64,000 bases of DNA from Piezodorus guildinii (GCA_023052935.1 CM041292.1:27114954-27178953); one strand, 5' to 3'. Positions 1 through 10,137 are shown, counted from the stretch's first letter. Numbers and translations: made by a program. The notes: generated by a model not told the origin, from the letters alone.

Positions 1-2
1 CA

Positions 3-190
3 GCTAATCTTTGCAACTTTCCGAGCTGGAGCATGGATTTGCATGTAATTGTCTTGTGCCATCAAACAACAGCTGGATAGGTCTTATTGCGGTTTTATAT
101 ATCCAAAGGAGCATCTTATGTTTAAGGCCCCATGTTTTGCATCCATAAAGACACTTATGTGTTTTGATACAGGTTTTGTCAATGTGGCTG
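3..190 (-). pseudogene. LINE reverse-transcriptase C-terminal fragment (tentative)
   Basis: The minus strand reads WGLKHKMLLWIYKTAIRPI. This resembles the segment after the RT palm in many insect non-LTR retrotransposons, where WGLKP..WIY..IIRP is typical. The frame continues for about 35 more residues without the usual Trp-rich follow-on, and the window edge cuts it. It lies directly downstream of a mariner remnant in the same frame, which is probably coincidence. A chance reading frame is the alternative. Confidence 0.35.
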
Positions 191-1000
191 TTCCAAAGTG
201 TTACTTTAAAATTTAACTGTATTTGATACAAAGTACCCAATAATGTTCGAAAATCTTCTGCTAACAGGTTACCAAGTTTTCGACCAGAGGTTTGAATCCC
301 GTGATGAAAGAAACTCAGAAACTCATTTTTTATGTCTAAATCATTGTAAAACAATTTTCCTTGCGAAAACTATTCTAAACTCAGAAAGTGGTTGTCTGAT
401 GGGATAGATCAGGGAAATACGGAAGTTGTGGTAGGACTTCATAGCCTAGGATCAACTCCTTTAATTTATTCACTGCCAGCATTGAAACATGAACTCGGGC
501 CTTATCATGAAGGAGAATAGGTCCTTTCCTGTTTACAGGTGTCGGCAGTGGCTTGATCACATTTTGATGTATTTGGTCAATTTCTTAATAGTATAAAGTT
601 GAATCAATTTTTTTTCCCCTTTGGTAGAAAAGACAAATAAATGGCCCAAGATATATGGAGTATACCCAAGTCAATATACAGTTACTTTTTCGAATGAAGA
701 TTCTGTTTTGGCATGTGTCGACGAAGCTGTTTATGTGATAAACATTGATATGATCTACATCGACTACCATAGTAGATCCACTTTTCGTCACAAGTTATTA
801 CGCGCTCTGGAAATGGTTCGTTTCTTTGACGAGCTAACAGAGAACTTACGTTCCATATGCTAAAGTTCGTATGGAATCCAAGAATCGAGGTTTTTAACCT
901 TTTCTATCAATTTTAAAAGCCTTAAATTGGACAGGTTTGCAAATGCTTAGGACTTCCTTCACCAGATCCATGATTAATATTCCTTGCTGTCTGGGCAGCG
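190..1000 (-). pseudogene. Decayed mariner-family transposase
   Basis: Read on the minus strand, the interval shows blocks of a mariner (D,D34D) transposase in the right order. First is a degenerate WVPHEL-like block near 880-900, then VITCDEKWIYY near 770-800 with the first catalytic Asp, then PILLHDKARVHVS near 480-515 with the second, then a PYFPDL block near 440 where the final D of the signature is lost. The C-terminal block (FYNDLDIKNEFLSFF) lies near 305-350. The blocks sit in different frames with stops between them, so it is non-functional. No terminal inverted repeats were found. The family differs from the mariner at 2494-3421. Confidence 0.7.
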
Positions 1001-1407
1001 AAATGACCGACTATATTCTAATTAGAAAAACAATAATAATCGTTCAGAAATCGAGTGCTTCCATGGGCACACTAATAATTATACTATTTATTAATATAAA
1101 TTACACTAAGATCTGTATGCCATCTTGGGCAGAAAATAACAATATATTTTATAATAGAGGATTCATAATCTGTTTATTACATATGCTTTCTACGCCCAAG
1201 GTCGCGGGTTCAAACCTGATAGGTAGCCTAAGGATTTTTTTAATGGGAGTAAAATATCCTTGGTTAGGTATTCCCTATTCCCGACCCTGTGCGATGTCAG
1301 GTACTCTTTAAAGAAGATTCCTATCCTGAGGATGTATAGTCGAGTGTAGAAACTATTATTAGGTGGAAATAATCAAGAGTCAGTCTTTTCTTAAATATTT
1401 TATTTTG

Positions 1408-1446
1408 CCGACGTTTCGGCTCAAGCTTGTGAGCCATCATTTGGGC
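1408..1446 (-). ncRNA. Hammerhead ribozyme relic, left arm
   Basis: On the minus strand a perfect 6-bp stem II (GGCTCA/TGAGCC) with loop CAAGCT is followed by GAAACGTCGG, the conserved GAAA side of the hammerhead core. The CUGAUGA side reads CAAATGA, so the first strand of the core is mutated and self-cleavage is unlikely. It pairs with the copy at 2175-2210. Confidence 0.6.
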
Positions 1447-2174
1447 TACAAACACCAGAACAAAAGAGATACATATTAATGTGATAGTGAAATTTTTTTT
1501 TTAGTGTAGTGACAATGATAACATTTAAACCCCGAAGCTATACACATTCATATGGAAAAAGATTGGGTTACCGACAGTCATAAAACAGACAAAGAAATAA
1601 TCTCTCCCTCGTATGCCAACATCTTCCGTCTCCTTAAGTTATAACTTTCTTACTTTATTGTATAATTTATATTTTATTTACTGTATATTTTTCTATTAGT
1701 TTATAAAACATCTTGTTTTTTTTTATGTTTTATAACCTCAGATTCTAGTGTTTATAATTTTCTGTTAAAAATGTTGAGCCTTATTGCGTATATTTTGTTT
1801 TGTTTTTCCTTTGAATAATTTTGTAAAACTATTTTTTTTAAAGTCAAGCTGTAGTATTTATATTTAGAGGGGAAAACCGACAGGGGTTCTTAAAAAAATC
1901 CCGCCTCCATACCACCTGTTTTCGGTTTTCCTCAGTTTATGCTTGGACATAGCTCAGTGATGGTACGTTTATATATATTTTTTTACTTTTATATTAAAGT
2001 CTAAAGTTTTGTTTTTATGCTTATCATCATCATATTATCATTATTTGTATCTATAATATTTTAGTATGTGGGTATATTTTCTGTTTTATTTTAAATGTTA
2101 TCATTGTCACTACACTCAAACAAAAATTTCACCATCACATTAATATGTATCTCTTTTGTTCTGATGTTTGTAGC

Positions 2175-2210
2175 CCTGATGATGGCTCACAAGCTTGAGC
2201 CGAACGTCGG
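2175..2210 (+). ncRNA. Hammerhead ribozyme relic, right arm
   Basis: CTGATGA is intact, followed after one extra U by the same perfect stem II (GGCTCA/TGAGCC). The second core strand reads GAACG instead of GAAACG, a one-base loss. Each arm therefore keeps the half of the core that the other arm has lost. A 10.1/11.1 mismatch (extra T before the stem) is present in both arms. Confidence 0.6.
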
Positions 2211-2493
2211 AAAAATTAAGATTTTTAAAAAAAGATCCCGATTATTTCCACCTATGATTCCTATCCTAATTTAACCTGAATAGGCAAAATTAGAAGCACA
2301 CGTTCTGTTATCCGCCCATCCCAAACAAAATAACAAAAAAAGTCATTAGCAGTAATGATCATAATAATTCCAAGTAACAAGGAATTCAAAATTGAATACA
2401 ACCCCTTTTAGTTACAATGAAATGATGTTAGAGGACACTAGAGTGTCATTATGGGTATTCTACAAAAAGTGATACCTGAAAGTCGGTTTATTA

Positions 2494-3421
2494 TTGGGTT
2501 GTGTCACATGAAATGTCCGTGTTCAAGGTAAAGGATTTTTATTAAAAATAAGACATGAAAACAAGATAATTTTATTCGAAGTATTTACATTCTTTTTCTA
2601 CATATTTTTTCCAACGTGACACCAACTTTTTGATCCCCGAACTGAAAAACTCTGAGCTTTGAAGTGAAACAAAATCTGAAAACGCACTTTTCACTTGATC
2701 ATCATATTCAAAAAGTTTTCCTTTGACGAAGTTGTCTAAATTCCTGAACAGGTGGTAATCTGTTGCAGACAACTCGGGAGAATATGGTGGGTACAAATAA
2801 CAAATAACTTAAGTAATAATAACAGTCCAGTTCTTTCAATTTTTGCACGGTATGTTTTGAAACATGGGGTCTTGGGAGATCATGAGGTACCCATGTATGG
2901 AGCTTTTTGACTTTCCCAATACACTTTAAATGTCTGGATACGGTAGATGCACTTGCATTTAGTTGTGCTGAGAGTCCTTTAACTGTTTGGTAGAGGTTTC
3001 CTTCTACTGTATGTTTGAGGACATCGTTGTCTATTACGGACGGAGGTCTTCCTCCGGGCAAGTTTTCCAAGTCGGTATCCCCAGCTGAAAACTTAGCAAA
3101 CCAACGGCGAATGGTCCGTTCATTAACACACCCTTCCCCAAACGCCTTGCAAATATTTCTAGCGGCCTCAGCTGCTGAATGGCCGAGTTTAAACTCGTAC
3201 AAAAATATTATTCGAAAATCGCGTGTTTCCATGTTTATATTTGGAGGTATACTAAAAAGTGGGTAATTGATAGGGAAGCTAATGTTTATAATACAAAGGT
3301 AGAGAATTAGTAACTGTTTACTTTAAATATGTAAACATTCGGAAGAAAACAACAGAGACCTGCAAAATCCTTTATGCATTTCAGAAACTATAAAACGGAC
3401 ATTTCATGTGAAACAACCCAA
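2494..3421 (-). mobile_element. Mariner element, internally deleted, with TIRs and TA duplication
   Basis: Terminal inverted repeats of 27 bp start TTGGGTTGT and match at all but one position (2494-2520 against 3395-3421). They are flanked by TA at 2492-2493 and 3422-3423, the Tc1/mariner target duplication. At 928 bp it is shorter than the usual 1.3 kb for mariner, and the loss is in the transposase. A second remnant of the same family lies at 33900-34471. Confidence 0.92.
2572..3232 (-). pseudogene. Mariner transposase, deleted in the catalytic core
   Basis: The frame starting at 3232 encodes the paired helix-turn-helix DNA-binding region: RDFRIIFLYEFKLG at residues 4-17, the NERTIRRWF helix, and GRPPSVID near residue 62. 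It runs to WVPHDLPRPHVSKHTVQKL. There WVPHDL is fused directly to the ARPHVSKHT block that normally lies well beyond the first catalytic Asp, so the segment with the first Asp and the HDN motif is gone. A frame change follows. The C-terminal part (2572-2796) keeps YSPELSATDYHLF, including the final D of D,D34D. It cannot make active transposase, but the TIRs could still be mobilised in trans. Confidence 0.88.
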
Positions 3422-3423
3422 TA

Positions 3424-4374
3424 TTAAATGAAATATAAACCAACAAAAAATGTTGACTGAATTCTGATCATTTATTATTAATCATACAAAAGTCACATCG
3501 GATACAAATGCACATTACAGTGGTCCATCTATCATCGATTATAATTCGAACAATTGTCGTTTTCTCTGCAACACAAGAGGAACCCCACAAGAATTGAACA
3601 TATAAAGAAGAAAAACCTTAAAAGTATAACAAAGGAAAAAGGGCAAGCGATAAAGCATAAAATCCATTTGTGTTGGAACAAGTGAACGGAAATAGCTACC
3701 AGAAATAGAGATGGCCATGTACTTCCGGCCTATGGGGTTATTGCATCAGCTCGCCCTCTTCCTGTCCCTCTGAGCCATGTCCTCCTTGATATGGTTACAT
3801 CGGGATCATAGCTACCTCTGCTCTGTCCGGACCATCCTTCAGCTATAATGAAATATATAGTTTAACCCTAAGTGAGCATCAAGTCCATACTACATTTTGA
3901 TTTATAAATAACGCACGATATAAAGTAACACTTCCGGTGTGTTGATTTAAATAATAATAATAATAATTTTTTTATTTTAGTACTGTTCTCCGCGTCTCGA
4001 ATTGGAATCACGGCTATAGAGAGGATCAAAGTGATAGAACGCGTGGACCGAGGTGATAAATGAAATGTGTAATTTTGTTGTGTGTTAAAAGATAGATAAA
4101 TAAAGGGATAGTAAACACGAACATCAGGTTGAAATACCAGCAATTGTACACCATTCTTCACTGAACTCTCTCTTAACCCAAGTGAGCGATGTCCGAAAAC
4201 ACTATCTTCCCGTCTGCGACTTAAGCAATTCATTAACCATGACAATATCTATATTATGAAATTATACTTAGTTAACATTATCTGAGAATGTTAAATGAAA
4301 AGCATGGGAGAACGTAATATTTTTCTTAGGGGCTAAGGAAATTGAAAATAGTTATTATTATTACATTTGTAAAT
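3424..4374. other. No recognisable gene
   Basis: Mostly AT-rich sequence. 3715-3840 is less AT-rich and non-repetitive within the window. A 125-residue minus-strand frame (3868-4245) shows no motif I recognise, lacks a convincing start context and is probably chance. Confidence 0.4.
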
Positions 4375-4709
4375 AAAATGAAAAATCTGGTGCGCACAAC
4401 AACACGACTCTCACTAACCTCGGTTCATAAAATAAAGTTAATAACTACGGAATAATGATAGAGTTCAAAAAAGTGTAACAAATTTCGTCGAAAAAATATG
4501 TTTGATATTAAATTATATAAATTTTTATGTGCAATAATCTCATAAGATATGCCATATTCTTCGCTTTACATGACCTTAGATATCCTTGAATATAAGGTAA
4601 AACATTTTCTCAAAATTTTAGGTTTCGAACGATATATACAACACCTATTCTTAACTTCGTAAAAAAACATTAAAATAAAATGGCTTGATCTTTTCTCCTT
4701 TAGTTAGTT

Positions 4710-5287
4710 GTTTGTATGTTTATTTATTTAACGGGAGCCTGTGGCTGAGTGGCTAGCGCGCTAGTCTCTCATGCTACAGGTTCTGAGTTCGAATCCCAGT
4801 CCCGGCGGGGGGCTTTTATAAGATTTAAAATAATGGGGATTCACTCACAGCCTCTCCCCCGGGTATGTGAGACCCGTCAGCCAAAGAGTGGCAACTCAAA
4901 AATTATTAGTAGGGAGTGATGACCATACACTAAAAATTGCATCGTGAAACGTGAGTGGAAACGAGGCCCAGGGTCTACACGGCCTGTCGCGCCACTGGAA
5001 GAAGAAGAAGATTTATTTAACGTCACTTTATGCTACTATGGCTAATCGGACGATGCTACAGTGGGAGTCCTAAATTTTGCCTATCCAGGTTTTATTTGAA
5101 TAGGGATCTATAACGGGTACCTGACATCGCACAAGCTCGGGACCTTCTTTTAACGTCCCCTCCGAAGGAAGGCATAACTAAGGATTTTTTACTCCCATTA
5201 AAAAACCCTAGGACCACCTGCGGGATTGAACCCGTGACCTTTGGCATAGGAGGATGTTATGATAGCCACCCAGCTATAAGTGATCCC
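4710..5287 (-). mobile_element. SINE-A copy with 15-bp TSD, itself interrupted
   Basis: tRNA-derived SINE in minus orientation. The head near 5240-5287 reads GGATCACTTATAGCTGGGTGG (A box), then GGTTCAATCC (B box). The tail at 4710-4733 is an AAATA/AAC-type run. The target-site duplication CTCCTTTAGTTAGTT is exact at 4695-4709 and 5288-5302. SINE-B is inserted in its tail. Confidence 0.9.
4734..5010 (+). mobile_element. SINE-B copy with 12-bp TSD
   Basis: A tRNA-like head has an A box in TGGCTGAGTGGCTAGCGCG and a B box GAGTTCGAATCCC. The body contains GGGGATTCACTCACAG and GGGAGTGATGACC, and the tail ends CGCGCCACTGG followed by a GAA repeat. The duplication ATTTATTTAACG flanks it exactly (4722-4733, 5011-5022), inside the tail of a SINE-A. 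This makes it the youngest of three nested layers. A second copy is at 34555-34845. Confidence 0.92.
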
Positions 5288-5836
5288 CTCCTTTAGTTAG
5301 TTATTATTATTATTCATTCAAATTTTATATTTAATCGTTTTTTAACAATGCCAATAATATATTAAGAGATCGACGATAATGTGATGATATATGTTGATAT
5401 TTTTTTCAAATCTACAACTTTAAAGGTACTTTACCCTGTCAGGATATTTCTATGAGGATGAAACCTATATGATATTAAATCCCATTAAATTTTACATTGA
5501 TATAGAGATTTTAATCAAGATTGTTGACGCCGTTTTTTAGAAAATCGTAAGAAGGTGCTAAATTCATAAATTATAAAGTGGCTTCGTCTGGTTGGCCGAA
5601 TTCAATGAAAAAGGTGGCTGCAACATCTTTGGCATACACGCTCCTAAACTATGAAATTATAGTTTTTTACAACTTATCGAGCTATGCTTCACCCCACACA
5701 CACACACACACACACAGACTTTATCATGGGACTTGGTCTTTGGATTGAGGGGGCCCTAAAACCTATTTCGGATGAACACTCGTATTCGAAAATGTTCACG
5801 ATCACAATACTTTTCCTTAAGATTTATAATATATCG

Positions 5837-6475
5837 TGGGGGCATGATCTAGTGGATATAGCAGTAGTAGGGGTGGGCATAATCGAATGACGATTATCGA
5901 ATCATTCGATTATTTCAATCATTCGAATTAATCGATTATCGGATTAATCGGATTGGAGAAAGAAACGATCATTCGTACTGAATTGTTTAACGACAATCGA
6001 CAAGAAGCTCGGACGATCGGACAGTCGAACGACCTTTTTTATTTATTTTTTGTTCAAGGCATAAATCATATGGGTATTTGGACCTAGGCTCAGGAATTGT
6101 GGCATATTGTCTCTGAGAATGCATATCAATCATTCGATTATGAAATCATTCGATTATTTAAATCATCGAAGTCCTATCATGCGATTATGACGGTCATTCG
6201 ATTATGCCCACCCCTAAGCAGTAGTCTACTATTCTCCAGATCCGAGGTTCTCATCCCGGCTGTGGCAGAATATTATTTACTATGTTATTTCAGCCGTGGT
6301 GCGATCCTGGAGTAATCCCTTTGTAGAGGTAACCACCCGAAAATGGGGAAAACCTGATAGCTGAGTGAGATCTAGACCTGATCACCTCATTGCTAGATCG
6401 TTGGCCTAGAAACAGTGCGAATCTCTATGCGTAATTAGCCCCTTTAGGGGTGGTAGATGTACAGGTTTTTTTTAT
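5837..6475 (+). mobile_element. SINE-C copy split by a hAT MITE
   Basis: Head sequence GCATGATCTAGTGG (A-box-like, 5842-5855) is interrupted at 5868. It resumes after 6216 with TCTACTATTCTCCAG and a B-box-like GAGGTTCTCATCCCG (6244-6258), then GGCTGTGGCAGAATATTA. Joined, the order matches the copy at 60266. The 3' limit is uncertain. Confidence 0.75.
5868..6216. mobile_element. hAT-type MITE
   Basis: A 349-bp element with perfect 24-bp terminal inverted repeats beginning TAGGGGTGGGCATAATCG. An exact 8-bp target duplication AGCAGTAG lies at 5860-5867 and 6217-6224. The 8-bp duplication and the CAGGGGTGGGC-like end are typical of the hAT superfamily. The interior is rich in ATTCGATTA-type inverted motifs and has no transposase. 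It sits between the A and B boxes of a SINE-C. Confidence 0.93.
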
Positions 6476-6535
6476 TTATATTTTTAATGTTCCTTATATT
6501 GGTAAGTGGAAGTAATCAAAATTAATTTTTACTTT

Positions 6536-6815
6536 GTTTGTTTATTCGTTTTATGCAACTTTTATGCAACTATGGCTAATCGGACGATGCTACGGTGGGA
6601 GTCCTAAATTTTGCCAATCCAGGTTTTATTAGAATAGGGATATGACCTGACATCGCACAAGCTCGGGTCCTTCTCTTAACGTCCCCTCCGAAGGACGGCA
6701 TAACTAAGGATTTTTTACTCCTATTAAAAAATCCTAGGGCCACACGAGGTTATGAAGCCCGGGATCTTTGGCATAGGAGGCTGTTATGCTAGCTACTACG
6801 CTATGGGTGACCCCA
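6536..6815 (-). mobile_element. SINE-A copy with 13-bp TSD
   Basis: Minus-oriented SINE-A with recognisable body blocks (GGCTAATCGGACGATGCTAC, AACGTCCCCTCCGAAGGACG, TTTTTTACTCCTATT). The head is near 6760-6815. TAATTTTTACTTT is duplicated at 6523-6535 and 6816-6828. It lies immediately upstream of a K-repeat terminus. Confidence 0.9.
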
Positions 6816-6828
6816 TAATTTTTACTTT

Positions 6829-8490
6829 CACTTACCTAAATATGAAATATATAGTAAGGGAAAGTATTGCGATCGTGAAAAATTTCTAATTCCAGTTTTT
6901 CAACGGAATTGCACGTTTTAGGACCCCTTGAGTCCAAACAACCAAGTCTCGAAAAAAGGTCTGTATGTGTGGTAAGTCTAGCGCAAAAACGAAAAGTCGT
7001 ACGAAACTGAAATTTCATATTTAGGACAATTATACGCCCGAGATTTTATGCAACTTTGCCTTCAATATCGGGTAACTGGAAAATCTATTTTATACCATGA
7101 ATTTTGCACGCTTTTACGATTTTCTCAAAAAGGCTTAAACGATTTTGATTAAACTCGCTATATCAATGTAAAATTTAATTAGCATTAATATCAAACATAT
7201 TCATCTTGATTGAAACAGTAAGACAAAGCTTAAATGGCGTGTTTTTTTTATTTTCTGTAAAGTATGTTTTATTTTATATATCCTAAAGGATTAACCTTAC
7301 TATAACTACTTTTTAAAAGATTTAAGAACAGTAACATAAACGTATAATATACCGTTGGAAAGAGAATGATTTTAGAAAGAACATTATCATAAAGTTGTAA
7401 AAGATAATGCTAAGTGACGTATAGAGCATAACTTATAACTGATCTTTATCCATAACAATTTAATTTTAATTATTATAGTCTAAACCATATGTTTCCAACT
7501 AAACTAATACAATTTTACTTTCAATTATTATATTATAGTAAGGGAAAGTATTGCGATCGTGAAAATTTTCGAATTCCAGTTTTCAACGGAAATACACATT
7601 TTAGGGTCCCCAGAGTCCAAACAACCAAGTCCCGCAAAAAGGTCTGTGTGTGTGTGTTTGGTTAACTCCCGGGCGGAAACGGTAAGTCTTATGAAACTGA
7701 AATTTCATATTTAAGACAAAGATTTAAGATACGACCGAGACGTTACAAAACTTTTTTCATACAAAATGTGCTTACCAGAAGAGGCACTTTATACCATGCA
7801 TTTTGCACCTTTTTTCGATTTTCTCGAAAACGGTTCCGACAATTTTGAATAAACTCGCTATATCGATGTAAAATTTAACGGGCTTTAATATCATTTCGGA
7901 TTGGTTTCATTCGGATTAAAATGGTCTCTTAAATGCCGATATTTTAAATTTTCTTTCTCTAAAGTACCTTTAATTTTGTTGGTTCTATAAAAATAACTAT
8001 ATTATCTTGTTACCACTGATGAAAAACAGGTAAAATATGAATTGAATAAATTGAAAACAACTAAAGAGAAAAACAGAAAATATTTTTTATGTTTTTTTAA
8101 CATAAGAAACAGTAATATACATGTATGATATACCGTTGGAAAGCTAACGATTTCAGAAAAAATATTATCTTATACTCAAGCTTTTAAAAGTTAATAGAGA
8201 GTGATAAAAAAGATAAGACTAAGTGATTATTTTAGATAATAATATAATAGATTTTTTAATAAAACACATGTTTCTATAGAAATTCATTTGAACATTCTTC
8301 TAACTGTATTTGAAAATTCTTTAATCGAATTTTAAAACGTAGGTAAGTGAAAGTCGTGTGTTGCCCGCACCAATTTTTTAAATTAACTTAAAACTGTTTT
8401 CATATACTTTAATTTTATGTAATAGTTCTTAAACTGATTTTAACAGCAAAAGGTAACTGAAAGTCATGTGTTGCCTTCACCAGATTTAAA
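6829..8490 (+). mobile_element. K-repeat, outer copy interrupted by an inner K-repeat
   Basis: It starts at the TTTCACTTACC terminus, runs through AGTAAGGGAAAGTATTGCGATCG and a body parallel to other copies, and stops near 7534. It resumes after the inner copy with AGTTCTTAAACTGATTTT and the far terminus GGTAACTGAAAGTCATGTG...CACCAGATTT (about 8390-8490). The outer copy is more diverged than the inner, as expected if it is older. Confidence 0.75.
7535..8390 (+). mobile_element. K-repeat, inner copy
   Basis: It begins TATAGTAAGGGAAAGTATTG and has the TG microsatellite (7644-7658), CTCCCGGGCGGAAACGGTAA, GATATACCGTTGGAAAGCTAA and the terminus GGTAAGTGAAAGTCGTGTG...GCACCA. It is a near-complete copy inside another K-repeat. 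Confidence 0.8.
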
Positions 8491-8499
8491 AAAATTAAA

Positions 8500-9176
8500 A
8501 TATCCATTTTTCCACTGTGCGTAGTAGTATATAACACTGATTTTTTTCACGATGCGGCGAAGAGGCAGTTATGAATGAAGGGCCGTTCATTCGCATACAA
8601 ACTCAATTACTTATATAATTATAATAAGGTGCTAAAGCGAGGAGATAAACAAAAGAATATGTTAAAAGAAGAAGTAGGTCCTATTAAAAGGGTGCCTAAA
8701 CTGGGCTGGCAGCTGAAGCTAACCAAATTAGGAGCTCGCCCGGTTTTTATCTCGCAGACATTGTATTAATGTAGTTTTACACCAATTACCTCTCCGCCTC
8801 TGATAATTCCCCAAGATGGCCGCTACCTTCTAATTGTATCTCCCAAGGAGATTCAAATTCGATTTCACAGGTAGTTAATTCAATATGTAAAAATTAGATT
8901 TAGCCAAACTGTATCGATAGCTAATATGAAATTCATAATACCTATTTGCATAACTGCATTTCATTTCCCTAACGGTTACTTTTCTTGTTTACGCTACAAT
9001 CAATGGGGGAACCGTGTTTTGCGAAAGTGGAAATTTTTCTATTTAGGGAGACATTTTTGTTTTAAGAAAGGCAGAGAGGAGGTTTGAATTACTTTTCAAA
9101 ATTAATCAAGCCAACAGAATTATAGAGTTGTTGTCATGTAACACATGATCTGACCGTTTTTAGAATCAGGAAGAAA
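8500..9176. other. Unassigned, mostly unique sequence
   Basis: No repeat family seen elsewhere in the window covers this stretch. A 64-residue plus-strand frame (8575-8769) starting MKGRSFAYKL is preceded by a GC-richer tract and is basic in composition. It has no motif I recognise, and I do not call it a gene. Confidence 0.35.
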
Positions 9177-9300
9177 ATAAAATATCTGGTGATCGCAACA
9201 CCCGAATTTCACTTACCACGCTTGCTAAAATCAATTTAAGAACTTTTAAATTAAGTTAGAGTTGAAAAATCTGGTGCTGACAACACGCGACTTTCACTTA

Positions 9301-10137
9301 GGGAGGAATTACTGACGCGGATACGTTCATTTGGCTATGTCAGAAAAGAATAGAAGATATTCCGAGTGATGCAATCGTGAGTCAACCCGAACTTAGTGCC
9401 GAACCAGGAGTGGTGAAGCAACGACGCGATCTGTGTACAAGGTATGTTAATTTTTTGTTTTAAATACAATTTCATATAGTTTTCGAGTAAAATCGAATAT
9501 ATATATAGAATATTTTAGATGTAACAAAGAAATTCTGTAATTTATTTTTTTATTTATTATGAATTAACGTCTAATTCAATAATTTTTTTAAGGACTTGCC
9601 GCGTGTGTCACACGATTTTAACTTTAAAATATTATAGTTTTGTGTTACTGTGTCTGTTGTGTAATGCAGGACGATTTTAGTGGGGTAAGCCCGACTGTTC
9701 GTAATTATAGCTTCCCAATAAAATTATAATTTATAATGATGAATTTGATATATGAATTTAGATTAAATACACTTGTGAAAGTTTGTTTGTATGTTTCTCT
9801 GCTTTGAGCCCCGTACCTTTACCAACTTATTTATACCTACTCCAATGTGTTTCAGATGCCAGGAAATTGCCAAAGAAAGACGAAGACCAAATAAAAATTA
9901 GAAAACTTAGAAGGAGCTATTATCCCACACACCATTCATGATTACCCGAAGTGTCTTAGGATTATCCCGAACCCAATAGTTTTGTTTTCATATTAATATT
10001 TGATTTTATATTGAGTATTTATCTATGTTGCTTATCAGAAAGTAAGGTTGATTAGTTAAAGTAAACGTTAAGTAAATGCCAAACTTAATTTGGTTTTGTT
10101 CAATTTCAATTTCCCTTAAAGTGTTCGTAATTCCCCC
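9301..10137. mobile_element. TA-flanked insertion with short TIRs, carrying a candidate spliced ORF
   Basis: This 837-bp segment interrupts a K-repeat at CACTTA/TACATCCG, where intact copies read continuously CACTTACCTCCG. TA flanks both ends (9299-9300 and 10138-10139). The ends are imperfect inverted repeats, GGGAGGAATTAC at the left and GTAATTCCCCC at the right. Together these suggest a Tc1/mariner-type or other TA-targeting DNA element. It has no transposase motif that I can recognise. Confidence 0.6.
9302..9901 (+). CDS. Candidate two-exon 3'-terminal coding segment, unknown family
   Basis: Exon 9302-9441 is open from its first codon and ends CTGTGTACAAG at a GTATGT donor (9442). Exon 9856-9901 follows a TTTCAG acceptor and continues in phase 2 to TAG. 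The joined 61 residues include FIWLCQKRIEDIPSDAI, LCTRCQEIAKERRRP and a basic tail, with no ATG. Two AATAAA-type signals at about 10153-10193 lie beyond the insertion's right end. The exon starts at a TTTCACTTAG sequence made at the junction of the K-repeat end and the insertion, so an acceptor may have been created by the insertion. I do not recognise the protein. It could be the tail of a transposon gene, a captured host exon, or chance. Confidence 0.4.

Larger units (their letters stand above)
1328..2255. mobile_element. Non-autonomous Penelope-like or hammerhead foldback element
   Basis: A 928-bp insertion in a SINE, flanked by a 12-bp direct repeat GATTCCTATCCT (1316-1327 and 2256-2267). 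Two inverted arms, 1361-1529 and 2090-2253, begin AGGTGGAAATAATC and carry the same ordered motifs in opposite orientation. Each arm has a hammerhead-ribozyme-like core. Penelope-like retroelements are known to carry hammerhead motifs in terminal repeats, and inverted terminal repeats occur among them. The interior (1530-2089) is AT-rich with no RT reading frame. The extra 33 bp at 1328-1360 is not matched on the right. The class assignment is inference from the ribozyme motif and the terminal-repeat geometry. Confidence 0.6.
1165..2335 (+). mobile_element. SINE-A copy, split by a Penelope-like insertion
   Basis: The first part (1165-1327) has a B-box-like GGGTTCAAACC, the SINE-A body motif AATGGGAGTAAAA, and the GCGATGTCAGGTACTC block. 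The second part (2256 to about 2335) continues with the body motif AACCTGAATAGGCAAAATTA. All other SINE-A copies here have these two halves joined. The repeated GATTCCTATCCT at the break is the target duplication of the inserted element. The tRNA-like head (A box) is too diverged to see. Confidence 0.75.
4375..5836 (-). mobile_element. K-repeat copy carrying nested SINE-A and SINE-B
   Basis: It begins AAAAATCTGGTGCGCAC...CACGACT, the K-repeat end otherwise seen as CTGGTGCGGGCAACACACGAC. After the nested SINEs it resumes at 5303 with K-repeat interior, runs through the internal CA microsatellite (5696-5717), and ends with the GTTCACGATCACAATACTTTTCC block. It is diverged relative to copies such as 25915-26812, so it is an old insertion. 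No coding capacity is apparent. Confidence 0.8.

Noticed and set aside
4737..4810. A functional tRNA gene in the SINE-B head
   Set aside because: It is bounded by a TSD with the SINE body, and a second full SINE-B copy exists at 34555.
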